Under the pieces are notes generated by a model. The model was not told the DNA's origin, searched no databases, and saw only the letters and a list, made by a program, of their open reading frames with translations. This document shows, piece by piece, positions 1 through 10,177 of a stretch of DNA of 23,959 nt. Origin of the DNA: Heterobasidion occidentale (lineage: Eukaryota; Basidiomycota; Agaricomycetes; Russulales; Bondarzewiaceae); contig JBCAQO010000143.1 of the NCBI GenBank assembly GCA_039111635.1, positions 1 through 23,959 on the forward strand. The letters are read 5' to 3'. Each line of letters opens with the position of its first letter. The first letter of the stretch is position 1. Both the position numbers and the translations under genes were made by a program.

Positions 1-1
1 A

Positions 2-3000
2 TTCAAAATATTCCGCTGTCCAACATGCAGCATAAATGTAGTTGGGCAGCGTGGCTGGAAAGAGCACCTTGGTGGTCGGCGTCACCGCTTGCAAACTCAG
101 CGAGTAGGTGCTCCATCCGATGTGCAGTCAGAATATCCTTTCGCCCCTCCTGGACAAACTCATTGCCAGCTATGCGACACTTTTGTTGATGATAACCTCT
201 TGGCAATACACGTTACTCAGCCCGCTCACAAGCGTCGAGGAAGGTTCGCTGCTTACAAGGCTGCCTTTGACGAGGCTTCCAAGGACAGACATGGCGTGAC
301 AATGTCTCACGCCGAACACGGCATCGACTTCGGTATTGTTGAGTTGCACGAAGCGGAAGGGAACGTGCGAATCGAGCTCAAGATTCAGGCAACCAGTCCT
401 TCATCCCAAATCAAAATTACGGACGTCAAACTGGCTTCGACTGCGTTTTCCTTGACTACCGCATCTCCGTATGCGCTTTTACATTGAACGTTGCTCGGCT
501 CATGATACTGTGTCCCAGGTTCGCTTTTACAGCTCCCAATTCCTCTGCTCTGCAGAATGGTCATGAAATGAGACTATACATTACCTTCAAGCAGTCTTTA
601 CGTGGGCGTTACGAAGACCGGCTTGAGATCACCTTCGAGAATACTAGCCTCGGAAAACGTTTTATCTTCGTCCGCGCCCTCAAAGCTGTCGTGGGCAGCA
701 AGGTAGACTACGAGACCCTGAAGCCTACCACTCCGTATGTGCCGCGGAAGGCAAGAGAGCGTGTTCCGGAGACTGAGGTCCTTTCGGGCGATCCGCCACC
801 GGCCATCAACGCCATCAAGTGGGTAGTTTCGCTACCCAAAGCACCTATCCCAGCATCTATCTCTTCCATCTTGTCTACTGGTTCTGTCTCGAACATCCTC
901 AAGCAGTTCAAGAGGAAAGTCTTGCCGGAAATTTTGGACGTCAATTCCTATCCCGTCCACTTCAAGTCTCTAATCTGGGTTGAAGAGAACAGAATGGAGT
1001 AAGTCTCGTCTCCAAGTGATTAACCGAACTACCCTCACGCGTTCCACTTGAGACATGACCTCCACATCTTTGATATGTACAACTCTCTACTCGTTTTTAA
1101 GGGCGCGTCCTACCGGTCAGTGATCTTGAGGTAATTTATTGAAGTTTACACTGACCTTATTGTGAAGTTTGGAGGTTCCTGGGCTCGCAGAAAAGCGTCC
1201 AAGCGTTCAGATAGGTTCGTTGGTTATCTTACATCTATACAGTCTTGATGGGTCTGACGTGGACTCAGGCGATTCCATCCTTGTACAACGCCATGGTGCT
1301 AACAGCGGAAAATGGTTCGACGGCCGCGTTCACTTTGTCCACAAGGAAGCAGTCGGGCTCATGTTCCACAAATCGTTTTCAAATCATGACAAGAACCAGC
1401 GGTTTGACGTGCGCTTCAGATTGAATAGGCACCCCCTACGACGGCAGCACCAAGCCTTGGGCAGCACATTCACTCTGGAACATCTATTGTTTCCGGTCAA
1501 ACTACACGTCCGCACCAGGACGGAGGATGCCACTGTCATCACGCCGCATAATCGGATTCTGGCGGACAACTCTCGTCAGTTGGACGCTGTGAGCGCTATT
1601 GTGAACAACCCACCTGGCTCTGTTCCTTTTGTTGTTTTTGGCCCGTAAGAATTTTCTTCTGCTTTCTTCAACTTCCTTTGATCTTATCGTTTTATATAGA
1701 CCAGGAACAGGAAAAACCGTCACGATTGTCGAATCAATTTTTCAAGTATTAGATGCTAATCCTCAAGCCCGGATCCTTGCATGCGCTCCAAGCAACTCTG
1801 CTGCTGATCTTATTGCGAGCAGACTCATGTCTCTTGGAACCGCAAAGCTCTTCCGGTTCTATGCTCCTAGTCGAGTTAAGGAAAAAGTTCCAGATGAGTT
1901 GCTGCCATTCACACGCACCAATCCTGGTGGCTATTTTACTTTGCCGGATAAGTCGGTCCTGCCTCAATATAGCGTCATCGTTACGACTTGCGTCTCTGCA
2001 GCATTTGCACATGGCATAGGCATGAAACGAGGGCACTTTTCCCACATATTTGTGGACGAGGCGGGGCATGCAACTGAACCGGAGGTTATGATCGCGGTCA
2101 AGACCATGGCTGATATGAGTACAAATATTGTGTTGTCTGGTGATCCGAAGCAGCTGGGACCCATCATCCGGTCTGCTGTCGCACGGCATTTCCAGCTCGA
2201 TATGAGTTACCTGGAGAGGCTCATGGATCGAGATATCTATGATACGAGGAGGGGTCATGGCGTTACGTACGTTCTATTCGCTGTTATTCTCAACCTTGAT
2301 CGTCATACTTCTTCTCTAGAATCGTCAAACTGACCAAGAATTACCGTTCGCACAACGCCATCCTGAAGTATCCCAACGAACGGTTCTACGCCAATGAATT
2401 GGAATCTTGCGCAGATAAGAAACGAACAGATTTCTTCCTCGGAAGCCCTCTCCTGGTGTCTAGCAAGTTCCCAATCATCTTCCATGCTATGGCGGGGAAG
2501 GATGATCGAGAAGCCTCCTCGCCGTCGTTCTTCAACATCGAGGAGGTTTCGCAGGTCAAGGCTTACGTTGAGGCATTGCGCGCCGATACACGTTTCAAAG
2601 TCTGTAAGTGCACTGCGTCGTAGCCTCTTTGTCCATTGATATTGATAATTATATGTGTTGTAGCGGATCAGGACATAGGAATCATAGCACCTTATCATGC
2701 CCAATGCGTCAAAATCCGCAAGTCACTCAAAGAGATCGCTGAGGAAATCAAGGTGGGCAGCGTTGAAGAGTTCCAAGGTCAAGTACGTCGCGTACGAGCT
2801 GTCTACTTGACTATCATTCTACTTATCACTTTTCCTGGTTTCTTTGTCTTCAGGAGCGTCGCGTGATCATTATTTCCACTGTACGCAGCAGTAGGGATTT
2901 TGTCGAGTACGATCTCAGGCACACACTTGGGTTTGTTGCGAACCCTCGTCGCTTCAATGGTACGTCTAATCTTGCATTCTATCTCCTCCTTTCAAGGTCT

Positions 3001-3320
3001 CATATATTGATCTAGTTGCGGTAACTCGCGCGCAAGCGCTGCTCATCGTCGTCGGAGATCCCCTCGTTCTATCGCTCGACCCCTTGTGGCGTTCGTTCTT
3101 GAACTACGTTCACATCAATAAGGGATGGAAAGGTGTCCCGATCACCTGGGATCCGCTCGAGCCCGTTCGGGAAGACGGCGGCTATGATGCTGAGCTGCGA
3201 GAGCAGGGCCTTGCCGATATGAATGAGTTCACTCGCAGGATGGAATCCTTGGCCTTAGGAAACATTGATGATATTGATGGGGCGGAAGACGTCGATCGAC
3301 CATGGAGAGAGGCTGAGTGA
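2..3320 (+). CDS. SDE3/MOV10-type SF1 RNA helicase (5' partial)
   Basis: Superfamily 1 (Upf1-like) RNA helicase of the MOV10/Armitage/SDE3 group; Neurospora SAD-3 is the known fungal relative, acting in RNA silencing at perinuclear sites. The reading frame is open from base 2, so the true start lies left of the window; 937 residues are visible. Exons: 2-468, 519-998, 1053-1115, 1168-1214, 1269-1644, 1700-2266, 2320-2603, 2664-2782, 2854-2959, 3016-3320, all GT-AG, introns 50-71 nt. N-terminus: two C2H2 zinc fingers (CPTC...H...H and CQLC...H...H, residues about 6-28 and 50-73). Then a beta-rich MOV10-like region, the family signature [14 protein letters not shown], and the helicase core: motif I GPPGTGKT (split by the 1645-1699 intron), motif II DEAG, motif [34 protein letters not shown] (V) and [16 protein letters not shown] (VI). 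All motifs are intact. An acidic tail ends at TGA 3318-3320. The intron 1215-1268 is inferred because it restores the family's QIGDSILVQ join. Confidence 0.95.
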
Positions 3321-3687
3321 TGCGGACACCCGTTACGATCTACTATTCAATGGCCCACAAGTGTTCTGACTTTATATGCACCACAACTTATTTACTGTAT
3401 CAGACCCTGCCGAATCTGTATGAATCTGATGTATGACACCTCAGCGATAGGACTTATTGACACAGTACTGCAGAGTCTAGACACACATGTCGGAAAATGA
3501 GTTCAGATGCGTACTGCGTACAAGTCGATCACCTGAACTTAGCATTGTGCAACATACAACATGGAAATATTATCCTTGTAACATATCACTACTCAGCACA
3601 ACAATACATGAGACATACATAACGAACACTTCTCGCTGACCACTACATACGCGCATCGCCCTTGGTCATTGGTATCGAAAGAATCTA
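3321..3687. other. Intergenic, between convergent 3' ends
   Basis: No gene seen. It separates the stop of the helicase (plus) from the stop of the protease inhibitor (minus), so it should hold both 3' UTRs and poly(A) sites. It is AT-richer than the flanking exons. No tRNA, repeat or convincing open frame was found. Confidence 0.6.
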
Positions 3688-4230
3688 TCACTGGGTGGTG
3701 ACGATGCCATCGGGCTCTGCGAGTGCATTGGATAAAAAAGGAGATGCGTAATCGTTAGTACATCTTGTGATTTGACGAGAGAAATATGAGAGGATCCGCA
3801 CCAATGTAGTCAATGATGTCACCCTGGAGCGCCGTGAGGGATTGCAAGTATGCATCGGGGATCGTCGCAGAGAATCCCTAGGAAAACAAGAACGTCAGGA
3901 AAGTGTAATTGGTTGATTTACATGAGATGTAATAGAGAGAGAAGGGCGCATATGGATGAAGCCCACTGACCTTCAAGACAGAGTCGTAGCGGCTGTGGAC
4001 CGTGCCACCTAGAGAGAAATCATGTTAAGCTAAAGCCCCGCATTATTGAATGGATGCATAATTCCGTACCGTTGGCGGCGAGGTCATCTGCTTGCCTATT
4101 GATCACGTCTTCTGAGGTGCTCGGCTTGAACACGACGATATACTCTGCGACGGGCACATCGGTACGGTGATTACAATGATCAGCCACGAAGATATTTGCT
4201 GCAAGACTATGCGCACTCACTTCCGGACAT
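3688..4230 (-). CDS. I9-type serine protease inhibitor (POIA1-like)
   Basis: Small cytosolic inhibitor related to the subtilisin propeptide (peptidase inhibitor I9) and to Pleurotus ostreatus proteinase A inhibitor 1, which binds subtilisin-like proteases and acts as an intramolecular-chaperone-like domain. Five exons on the minus strand: 4230-4221, 4144-4070, 4008-3971, 3877-3802, 3716-3688; introns 76, 61, 93 and 85 nt. The spliced product is 75 residues, matching the 76 of POIA1. It starts MSGKYIVVFKPSTSEDVI, has the central GGTVHSRYDSVLKGFSA strand-turn and ends IEPDGIVTTQ, the family's C-terminal inhibitory tail. There is no signal peptide and no protease domain. The start is fixed by a 10-nt first exon (ATGTCCGGAA) whose junction makes Lys4; the unspliced longer frame upstream does not fit the family. 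The gene is divergent from the DNA glycosylase. Confidence 0.9.
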
Positions 4231-5007
4231 CTTGGAGGATATAGGGTGTTTGGTGGTAAGGGTGATATGGATAGGTGTCCTGGCGATAGCAGGACCGTGA
4301 ATTCTGATTCCAAAGAGGCGAGTGAGTGGTGCGAGTCTGAGTGCGATGGCGTCTAATAATGTGAGTGAGAGGGGTTTATAAGGAAGATGCGCAGTCTGTC
4401 CGGACGGGACTTACCTTTGGATCAATTGGGATTGCTGTGTTTGTTTCGAAAGAGCAGTGGATAGCGCCGGCGGGGACCTAAGCAGATATCTGGACGATGG
4501 CCGGATGTGGCCAGGGGTCGATGACGCAATATTATACCATGTTTGGTTTCGCGATACCTCTTCGTCAGTGGCATCACCGATCACACTGCGTTCAACGTAT
4601 CGAGCATGGGTTTTCCTACTTTTCACATAGCGCAGCATAGCGCATTATAATCAGTGTCTTTTCTCCTCTTGATAATATCTCTAAACTCCTGCAGAAAACC
4701 CTGAGAACCAAGCGGCATGTAGTCAATCATAATGACACTCTAGCTGAGTCAGGCAAGTGAGTCAACACAAACAAGCGCCTGTGCGCGTCTCCGGGTCCGT
4801 CGCGTCCCCTTGACTTCGATTAATCAACCAGCTTGCCCTCAAGCTAAAGCTGCGAGAGGTGAAGTCAAAAACCTAGACCTTCTTCAACTACAACAGCTGT
4901 ATATGCTGCGTGCTGCGTCCTTGCTCTGGAAAAACGACGCGTTCAAGCTCAAGCTCAAGCACAAGACAAGATTCGGTGTCAAGAGATCAATATTTGTCGT
5001 ACTGTCA
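4231..5007. promoter_or_regulatory. Divergent promoter region, inhibitor / DNA glycosylase
   Basis: A 777-bp gap between two divergently transcribed starts. A TATA-like TTATAAAC on the minus strand (about 4375-4382) lies about 145 bp before the inhibitor ATG. A short CAAGCT-type repeat runs at about 4945-4965 near the glycosylase start. A minus-strand frame at 4411-4638 is open for 75 codons, but I see no family, splice signals or codon pattern that make it a gene. Confidence 0.4.
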
Positions 5008-7035
5008 ATGCCCGTCACTCGTTCTGCAACACGCGCCGCCAGTACCGCAACTGCAACTGCTGCCGTGGCTAGGACTCCTGCAGCGCCGACCGCGCCATCG
5101 ACGAAAGCGACACGTGTGACGAAGCGCAAGGCGACGTCTGAGGCAACCAACGCGTCGAGCAAGAAGAAGAAGGAAGCCAGCAAGGTCGCTGTCAACCTAG
5201 CCAATTCTGCCGTCGCAGAAGGCGATTCAGAGCCAGTGTCGGCGGAGCCCGTGCAAGCAATACCAACCCCAATACCGTCGAGCGCAGTCGCACTGCTCCC
5301 GGCAAAGCTGACATTCTCGTTTGAAGAGGCAAAGAAGCACCTCATTGAGGCGGATAATCGGTTTGCAGACATATTCCTCAGATTGCCTTGCAGGCCCTTT
5401 GAAAAGTTAGAGAGGGTCGAGCCGTTCAGGTCGGTGTCATTTCTAGATCCTCTGTGGGATCAATGCTGACGATCATCTGCTTGGATCAACAGAACACTCA
5501 CGAGCTCTATACTGTAAGCCTACGTCCCTAACGCAACCGAGGACCCCAGGCCGGCAGACACTGAAACTATTCAATAGAGGACAACAAATATCTTGGCTCG
5601 CGGCACGGTCCATCACGCACCGTTTCCTCCGGCTCTACTTTACCCCACCTGCCTGAAAAGCCAGACCACCCGTGTGTAATCATACTTGACTTTTGCATTC
5701 TGCCGACTGAATGTAATCTACCTGACAACAGGGGAAATCAGGTCGAGTTGCCCTTCCCGACGCCTCAACAGGTCGCGCAAACCGAGATCGCAACCCTGAG
5801 GTCAGCCGGTCTCAGTGGGCGGAAAGCTGAATATGGTACGCACACCTTGCATAGAGTCGGCTAGGTTATGAACGCAAGACGAATATCTCACCACGGCAAG
5901 GCGTGTAGTACAAGACCTGGCAGCTCGGTTCGCCGACGGCCGTTTGTCGGCACAGAAGGTGTTTGAAGCTGATGATGAGCAGTTATATGAGATGCTCATT
6001 GCAGTGCGGGGCATCGGGAAGGTATGTTAATTGGACGATTCGTATTGTTCTGTTGCTGAGTGGATGTGGGTATCCAGTGGACCGGTAAATTGTACTCACT
6101 CTTGGGGATATCTTCGTATTGCTCATCGTCCTCCAGTTGACATGTTTGCTATATTCTCACTCCGTCGCCCCGATATCATGCCCGCCGGCAAGAATTATTT
6201 CCCCTACACCACTCTACACCTTCTCACTTTGTTGTTTCTCCTATTCATAGGTGACCTTGGAGTCCAGCGCGGCGTCCTCCGCTGGTTCCTCTCCCTCCAC
6301 GACCCGTCCTTCCGCATCGACATCTCGCCCGAGAAACTCCCAAAAGATCCGGATGCAGACGACAATCAAGCGAAGGCCAAGGCCAACGGCAGCAATGCGA
6401 AGGCGAGACTGCTTCAACAACCCATGCCGGGTGATGAGGGGGATGAGGATGAGGACGTGCTACCTGTGTTAGGACAGAGCACAAAGGGCAAGGGAAAAGG
6501 GAAGGGGAAAACAAAATCGTCGCCTTCGCTCGATGAATCCTCTCTTTTGGCCATCCCTGTGCCTGGTCATCCCAGCTCTACGCCTCTCAAAGGTAGCACT
6601 GGCTCGTCCAAGGCACCCACCATCGTCGGCGACACGCCATCGGCGCTCGGTCTCCCGTCCATGCCTGCGCCCTTCACCCCTTCTATTAACAAGGCACTTC
6701 AACGCCCGCAGAATAATTCGGAGTTTGTACCTAGGCCTTTACCAGATGGTCTGACGGCCGCTGCGCTCAAGACGCGGTTGGAGGGAAAGAAGAAGATAAA
6801 GTACGTGATCACCGCGTCTCGCAAGGCATGTTCATTAGCTGAGATGTGCGGGGGCTCGTTAGGGGCGCGTTATTGACTCCCCAGGAGATGGAGAGTCTTA
6901 CAGAACATTGGACGCCGTACAGAAGCATAGGTAAGTCGCTCAAATCCGCTCTGCCGCAAGGGATAGGGTTTGAATCGTGGCGTATTTCTTCGGGCAGCTG
7001 TCTATTATATGTGGGCCCTGGCGGAAGAAAAGTGA
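5008..7035 (+). CDS. MAG1: DNA-3-methyladenine glycosylase (HhH-GPD), frameshifted
   Basis: Base-excision repair glycosylase of the AlkA/Mag1 HhH-GPD family that removes alkylated purines. Exons: 5008-5429, 5493-5513, 5578-5671, 5732-5835, 5909-6021, 6078-6084, 6137-6187, 6251-6800, 6863-6930, 6998-7035. Domains in order: basic Ala/Thr-rich N-terminus with an NLS-like KRKATSEATNASSKKKK; FRTLTSSILGQQISWLAAR; helix-hairpin-helix IAVRGIGKWTVDMFAIF; then PAGDLGVQRG, whose Asp is the expected catalytic residue; a Lys/Asp-rich low-complexity insert (from about 6330 to 6560) and a C-terminal YYMWALAEEK. The intron at 6188-6250 is GC-AG. Exon 3 reads ...RFLRLYF then stops; the expected continuation PHLPEKPDHP is in the +1 frame, as if the A at 5642 were extra. 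The downstream frame then stays open to the end. The 5672/5732 junction is the least certain (GTGTGT donor; 5676/5742 is an alternative). Either a young pseudogene or a sequence error. Confidence 0.93.
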
Positions 7036-7678
7036 TTGCTTGCTGCGTCAATATTTGAAATTGATCTAACGGGCTATCTCAAATGCATGCGAGAGAGTCA
7101 ATTGAGTTGTGGTTTTTTTTAAGGCATGCTTGCTGCTTTCAGACTATCAGCAGCCAATTGTACAAGCATGCTGCCTTAATGGTAGCCATGTTTGTCTTCG
7201 TTCTGCAGCTTGGTTGATTGCCCAGCTACGATTTGGTTTGTTTCGGCCCGCCCAGGTCAGTGATGTTGAGCTTGGCGACATGCAGGTTCCGCATTGTCCC
7301 CAAATCCGTTGCACTTTTGAACTTTCAACTCCTGGTGAGCTCGGCTGACTGATCTTCTTAAATGAAGCAAGCACGCCAACACCAATACCACGGATTGAGA
7401 AACCCTCGATGCTGTATAAACCAACATTAGCATCAGCCGATATTACTGTGCGCGTAACAGTTGGTTTAAAAGTATGCGCCGTCAGCCCTTTCAGAGCCCA
7501 ATGAATTCAACCAAATATTCAGCAGTATCACGGTACATGATAAATACAACACTGATAACTTTAAATAAGCATTACATATGTCGCCGCAATGCTGCAGGTG
7601 GGTCCATGCTTCGACGCAGCCTGAGTCCGACAACCCGAGTCCCAATTACTCACTAACTGCTTCACTGCAGGAACAAAG
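7036..7678. other. Intergenic, between convergent 3' ends
   Basis: No gene seen in 643 bp between the stop of the glycosylase (plus) and of the transporter (minus). It contains a T8 run near 7113-7120 and a 9-bp inverted repeat (TAAACCAAC near 7419 and GTTGGTTTA near 7458) that could fold as a stem with about 30 nt of loop. The short open frames on both strands look like chance. Confidence 0.5.
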
Positions 7679-9138
7679 CTAGCTGTTCAAACCCTGTTCA
7701 GCCCTGTCTCCCATTTCCTGTTTCCGTGGGCCCCCTTCACGGTGCCCTAGCAGCTTCACCGGCATGGGCGCAAGCACGCACGCCCACATCTGGAGTGTGC
7801 GCGCAAACACAAATAGCCACAGCATGAGCGTGAAGCATGCGCAGATCGCTCCCCAGACGCGGAAGAACCTTGCATTGTCCAATAGGCGGGAGAGCATGAT
7901 CGGCAGGTTCCCGTAGGCGTCCTGCACCAAGCACGACGCGTAAGTGCATATGCGTGCGTGTACTGTCAAAATGGGGAGAAACAGTAAAAACCCTACTCAC
8001 AATCGGGTAGATCATTCCCCAAAACTTCGGCTGAAAATCGAGCCGTGACCTTCTCAACACCAGGTAAAACGTCAACAACGCGTATGCGAACCACATCGTT
8101 CTCAAACTCCATAGAATGAACCCCGTGCACACGCATGCTACATGTATAATCTTCCCCACTGCTGCGTCGTCCAAGAACATTGACGCGCTCCCGCTCCCAA
8201 TTGCAGGCAACAGCACTGTAAAGTTATCTCCGATCAGAATGAACGAGAATCCTGCCTGCCCCATAGCCTCGAGCGGCATGAAAGACGTGATGACCGCGTC
8301 GTCTTTTGGATGCCCGAACACTATGAGCTTGTAAAAGTACACGCCAAGTAAAGTCAGAGAGAGCGTGAGCCCAATGAAGAGGATGACAGTGGAAAGGGTG
8401 ACGGTGAGGAGGGCATGAGCGGGCGAGATGGGCCGAATGGCCTGTGCTAGGAGTCCGCCGGAAGAGGAGGTGGCGACGAGGGTAACCGCGGGGAAGAGCC
8501 AGCTGAGTGACATTGACGCCAGCAAGTAATCCCGCTTTACCGCTCTACATGATCAAGAAAGAGCATACATTGTCAATCAAGAACAGAATGTGATGGAATA
8601 AATGTGCTGACATTATGCGAACCAGACTCCAGCAGCATAGAGTTGACGCTGCGACGTCCAACCACCATAATCCCTAGACAACATACACAAACGGCACTCC
8701 CCCGAATTTATACGCCCCATGCAAGAGCAATATCGTGTCATTGATGAATATGTCGCCGTTGACGAGGAGCGCACCAAGATATATGCTATCCCCGGGATCA
8801 TCAAGCCACTTGCCGCTGAGGAGCCGTCCGGCGGAGCCAACCGTGAGGAGGACGAAGGAGACGAGATTAAGAAAAAAGAATATAGCACTGAAGACTTTGC
8901 TGGGTGCAGTGGAATCCCCATAAGGGAAGTTTAGAGAAAGGATTGAGATAATGCCTGTCCCTGAGGAAGAAATAAGTTTAAGCAATGGAAGCGTTCAGGG
9001 CACTCACCCATGACCATTGTAAACCAAACCAAATTGAAACCACTATGGTAATAAATTGACAAAAACCCCGAGGGATCCAAGTTTCGCGACAAAGACCGCA
9101 CAGACTTACCGAATAAGATATTCGGGACTATCTGCCAT
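7679..9138 (-). CDS. TDT/SLAC1-family transporter (Ssu1/Mae1-like), internal stop
   Basis: Polytopic plasma-membrane transporter of the tellurite-resistance/dicarboxylate (TDT) family, which includes the sulfite pump Ssu1 and the malate permease Mae1. Minus-strand exons: 9138-9110, 9042-9008, 8960-8612, 8544-8001, 7921-7679; introns 67, 47, 67 and 79 nt; about 399 residues, the usual family length. Family features: GFNLVWFTMVMGTGIISIL in the first membrane segment, an FFFLNLVSFVLLTVGSAG segment, WLFPAVTLVATSSSGGLLA, and a terminal WGAICACFTLMLWLFVFAR segment; roughly ten hydrophobic spans. The start MADSPEYLIR is chosen because the 9109-9043 intron joins it directly to GFNLVWFT. In exon 3 codon 8676-8674 is TAG between FVYVV and GLWWLDVAAS, where the family has Trp (TGG). 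No intron of plausible size removes it in frame. Substrate cannot be told from sequence; sulfite or a dicarboxylate are the candidates. Confidence 0.9.
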
Positions 9139-9995
9139 GTGCGAAGAAATTCTATACCACTGACGGGAACGAAAAAAGATGGAGGTGCTTCGCACATGTG
9201 CCAGAACTTATACCGTAGTGCCACGCCGAGTTGTGTGCCCAGACTGAGTCGTGTCCAACACCTTTCATCTGCTTAAAATGACCTGTGTCTTCTTTCAAGG
9301 CTTTTTTTTTGGCATCAAATCAGCAAACAAGACGCAGAGTTCTGTGGTTTTGAAAACGTGAAAGGGAATGCGCCCATACATTGCTATGATTAAACTGGCG
9401 AGCAGTCATCGCGGAATGTGCACCTTTCGCCTCGTTGGGTGCTTGCACGCACAAGAAGACTGGCTTTCCCTTGTTGGCGCTGTATCGATCGGGCAACAAC
9501 CCGCCGGAAATGACACGGATCGATCTCACTGCTTGTATGCATGCATGTATGCGCACATGGGCACATATGCGTGAGTATCGTACGGAGGTCATACATGAGA
9601 AAAGAGAACTCACAAGTTCAGTGATGAAAAGCTAGTGTGCGACAATTAGCATCTGGCAGTACTTCATACTAGGGAGTTCCAGAGTGAGCCAAAGCATAGT
9701 TTCTCTTTAGAGGAAGGGGAGAAGATGGATGTTCGTAAAGAGGAGAGAGGGGGACAAAGGCAACGCGTTTCTAGAGCGTCAATCAACAGCACGCTCAACG
9801 CGCCACATAGCCCGGACCTGAACAGCGAGAAGACGCAGGAGTTAGAGAAGCAGAACCAGAGGGATGCTACAGTTGCTGAAAACGCCAATGTCATGAGGCC
9901 GCGATAGAGCTTGATGGAACCCATCTTCACCGTTCCGTATCGTCAACGCACCAGAGAAATCTCATTCTTGGAAAAGGCCAAGCTTGCGGAGGAGG

Positions 9996-10000
9996 CCAAT
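9996..10000 (+). promoter_or_regulatory. CCAAT box upstream of aldolase
   Basis: CCAAT in coding orientation, 178 bp before the aldolase ATG, a usual distance for a fungal HAP/NF-Y site. Position and orientation are seen; function is inferred. Confidence 0.35.
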
Positions 10001-10047
10001 GATCGGACACAATCCCGACGCCAAGCAGCGTCACGGATTCGGAGATG

Positions 10048-10053
10048 CACGTG
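10048..10053. promoter_or_regulatory. E-box CACGTG upstream of aldolase
   Basis: Palindromic CACGTG, 125 bp before the aldolase ATG. bHLH factors use such sites at glycolytic promoters in yeasts; use here is inferred from position only. Confidence 0.35.
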
Positions 10054-10177
10054 CGCTACGCAATGGGAGGATTTTACGTAACCGGCGCCCTCCCGTCGAT
10101 CCCCTCAAATTGGGAAACGTCCTCCGACTCCTCTCTCATCCGATACTGCATCGCCCTTTACCCATCGAAAATTTACC

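Larger units (their letters stand above)
9139..10177. promoter_or_regulatory. Divergent promoter region, transporter / aldolase
   Basis: About 1 kb between divergent starts. On the transporter side there is a poly(T) run at about 9301-9310 and a purine/pyrimidine-alternating stretch rich in TGCATG/CACATG near 9533-9570. A minus-strand ATG at 9924-9922 opens a frame with an intron-like segment (9870-9818, 53 nt, with CTAAC branch-like and pyrimidine-rich acceptor), giving only about 31 residues if spliced; I do not call it a gene. Closer to the aldolase are a CCAAT box and an E-box, then a pyrimidine-rich leader (10080-10175). Confidence 0.45.

Noticed and set aside
1215..1268. Reading this 54-nt segment of the helicase as exon
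   Set aside because: It is open and in frame, but removing it by its GT-AG ends gives the family's continuous QIGDSILVQ; kept as an intron, with some uncertainty.
4411..4638. Minus-strand 75-codon frame upstream of the inhibitor
   Set aside because: No splice signals, conserved motifs or start context; it lies in the divergent promoter.
4884..5372. Minus-strand 162-codon Ala/Ser-rich frame
   Set aside because: Shadow of the Ala/Thr-rich N-terminus of the glycosylase; composition explains its openness.
8674..8697. A 24-nt intron ending at the TAG in the transporter
   Set aside because: It would keep frame, but 24 nt is far below the shortest intron seen here (47 nt), so a nonsense codon is more likely.
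9043..9224. Longer transporter start using the frame from the ATG at 9196
   Set aside because: It needs the 9043-9109 segment to be coding and inserts about 14 residues just before WFTMVMG; splicing from the ATG at 9138 fits the family exactly.
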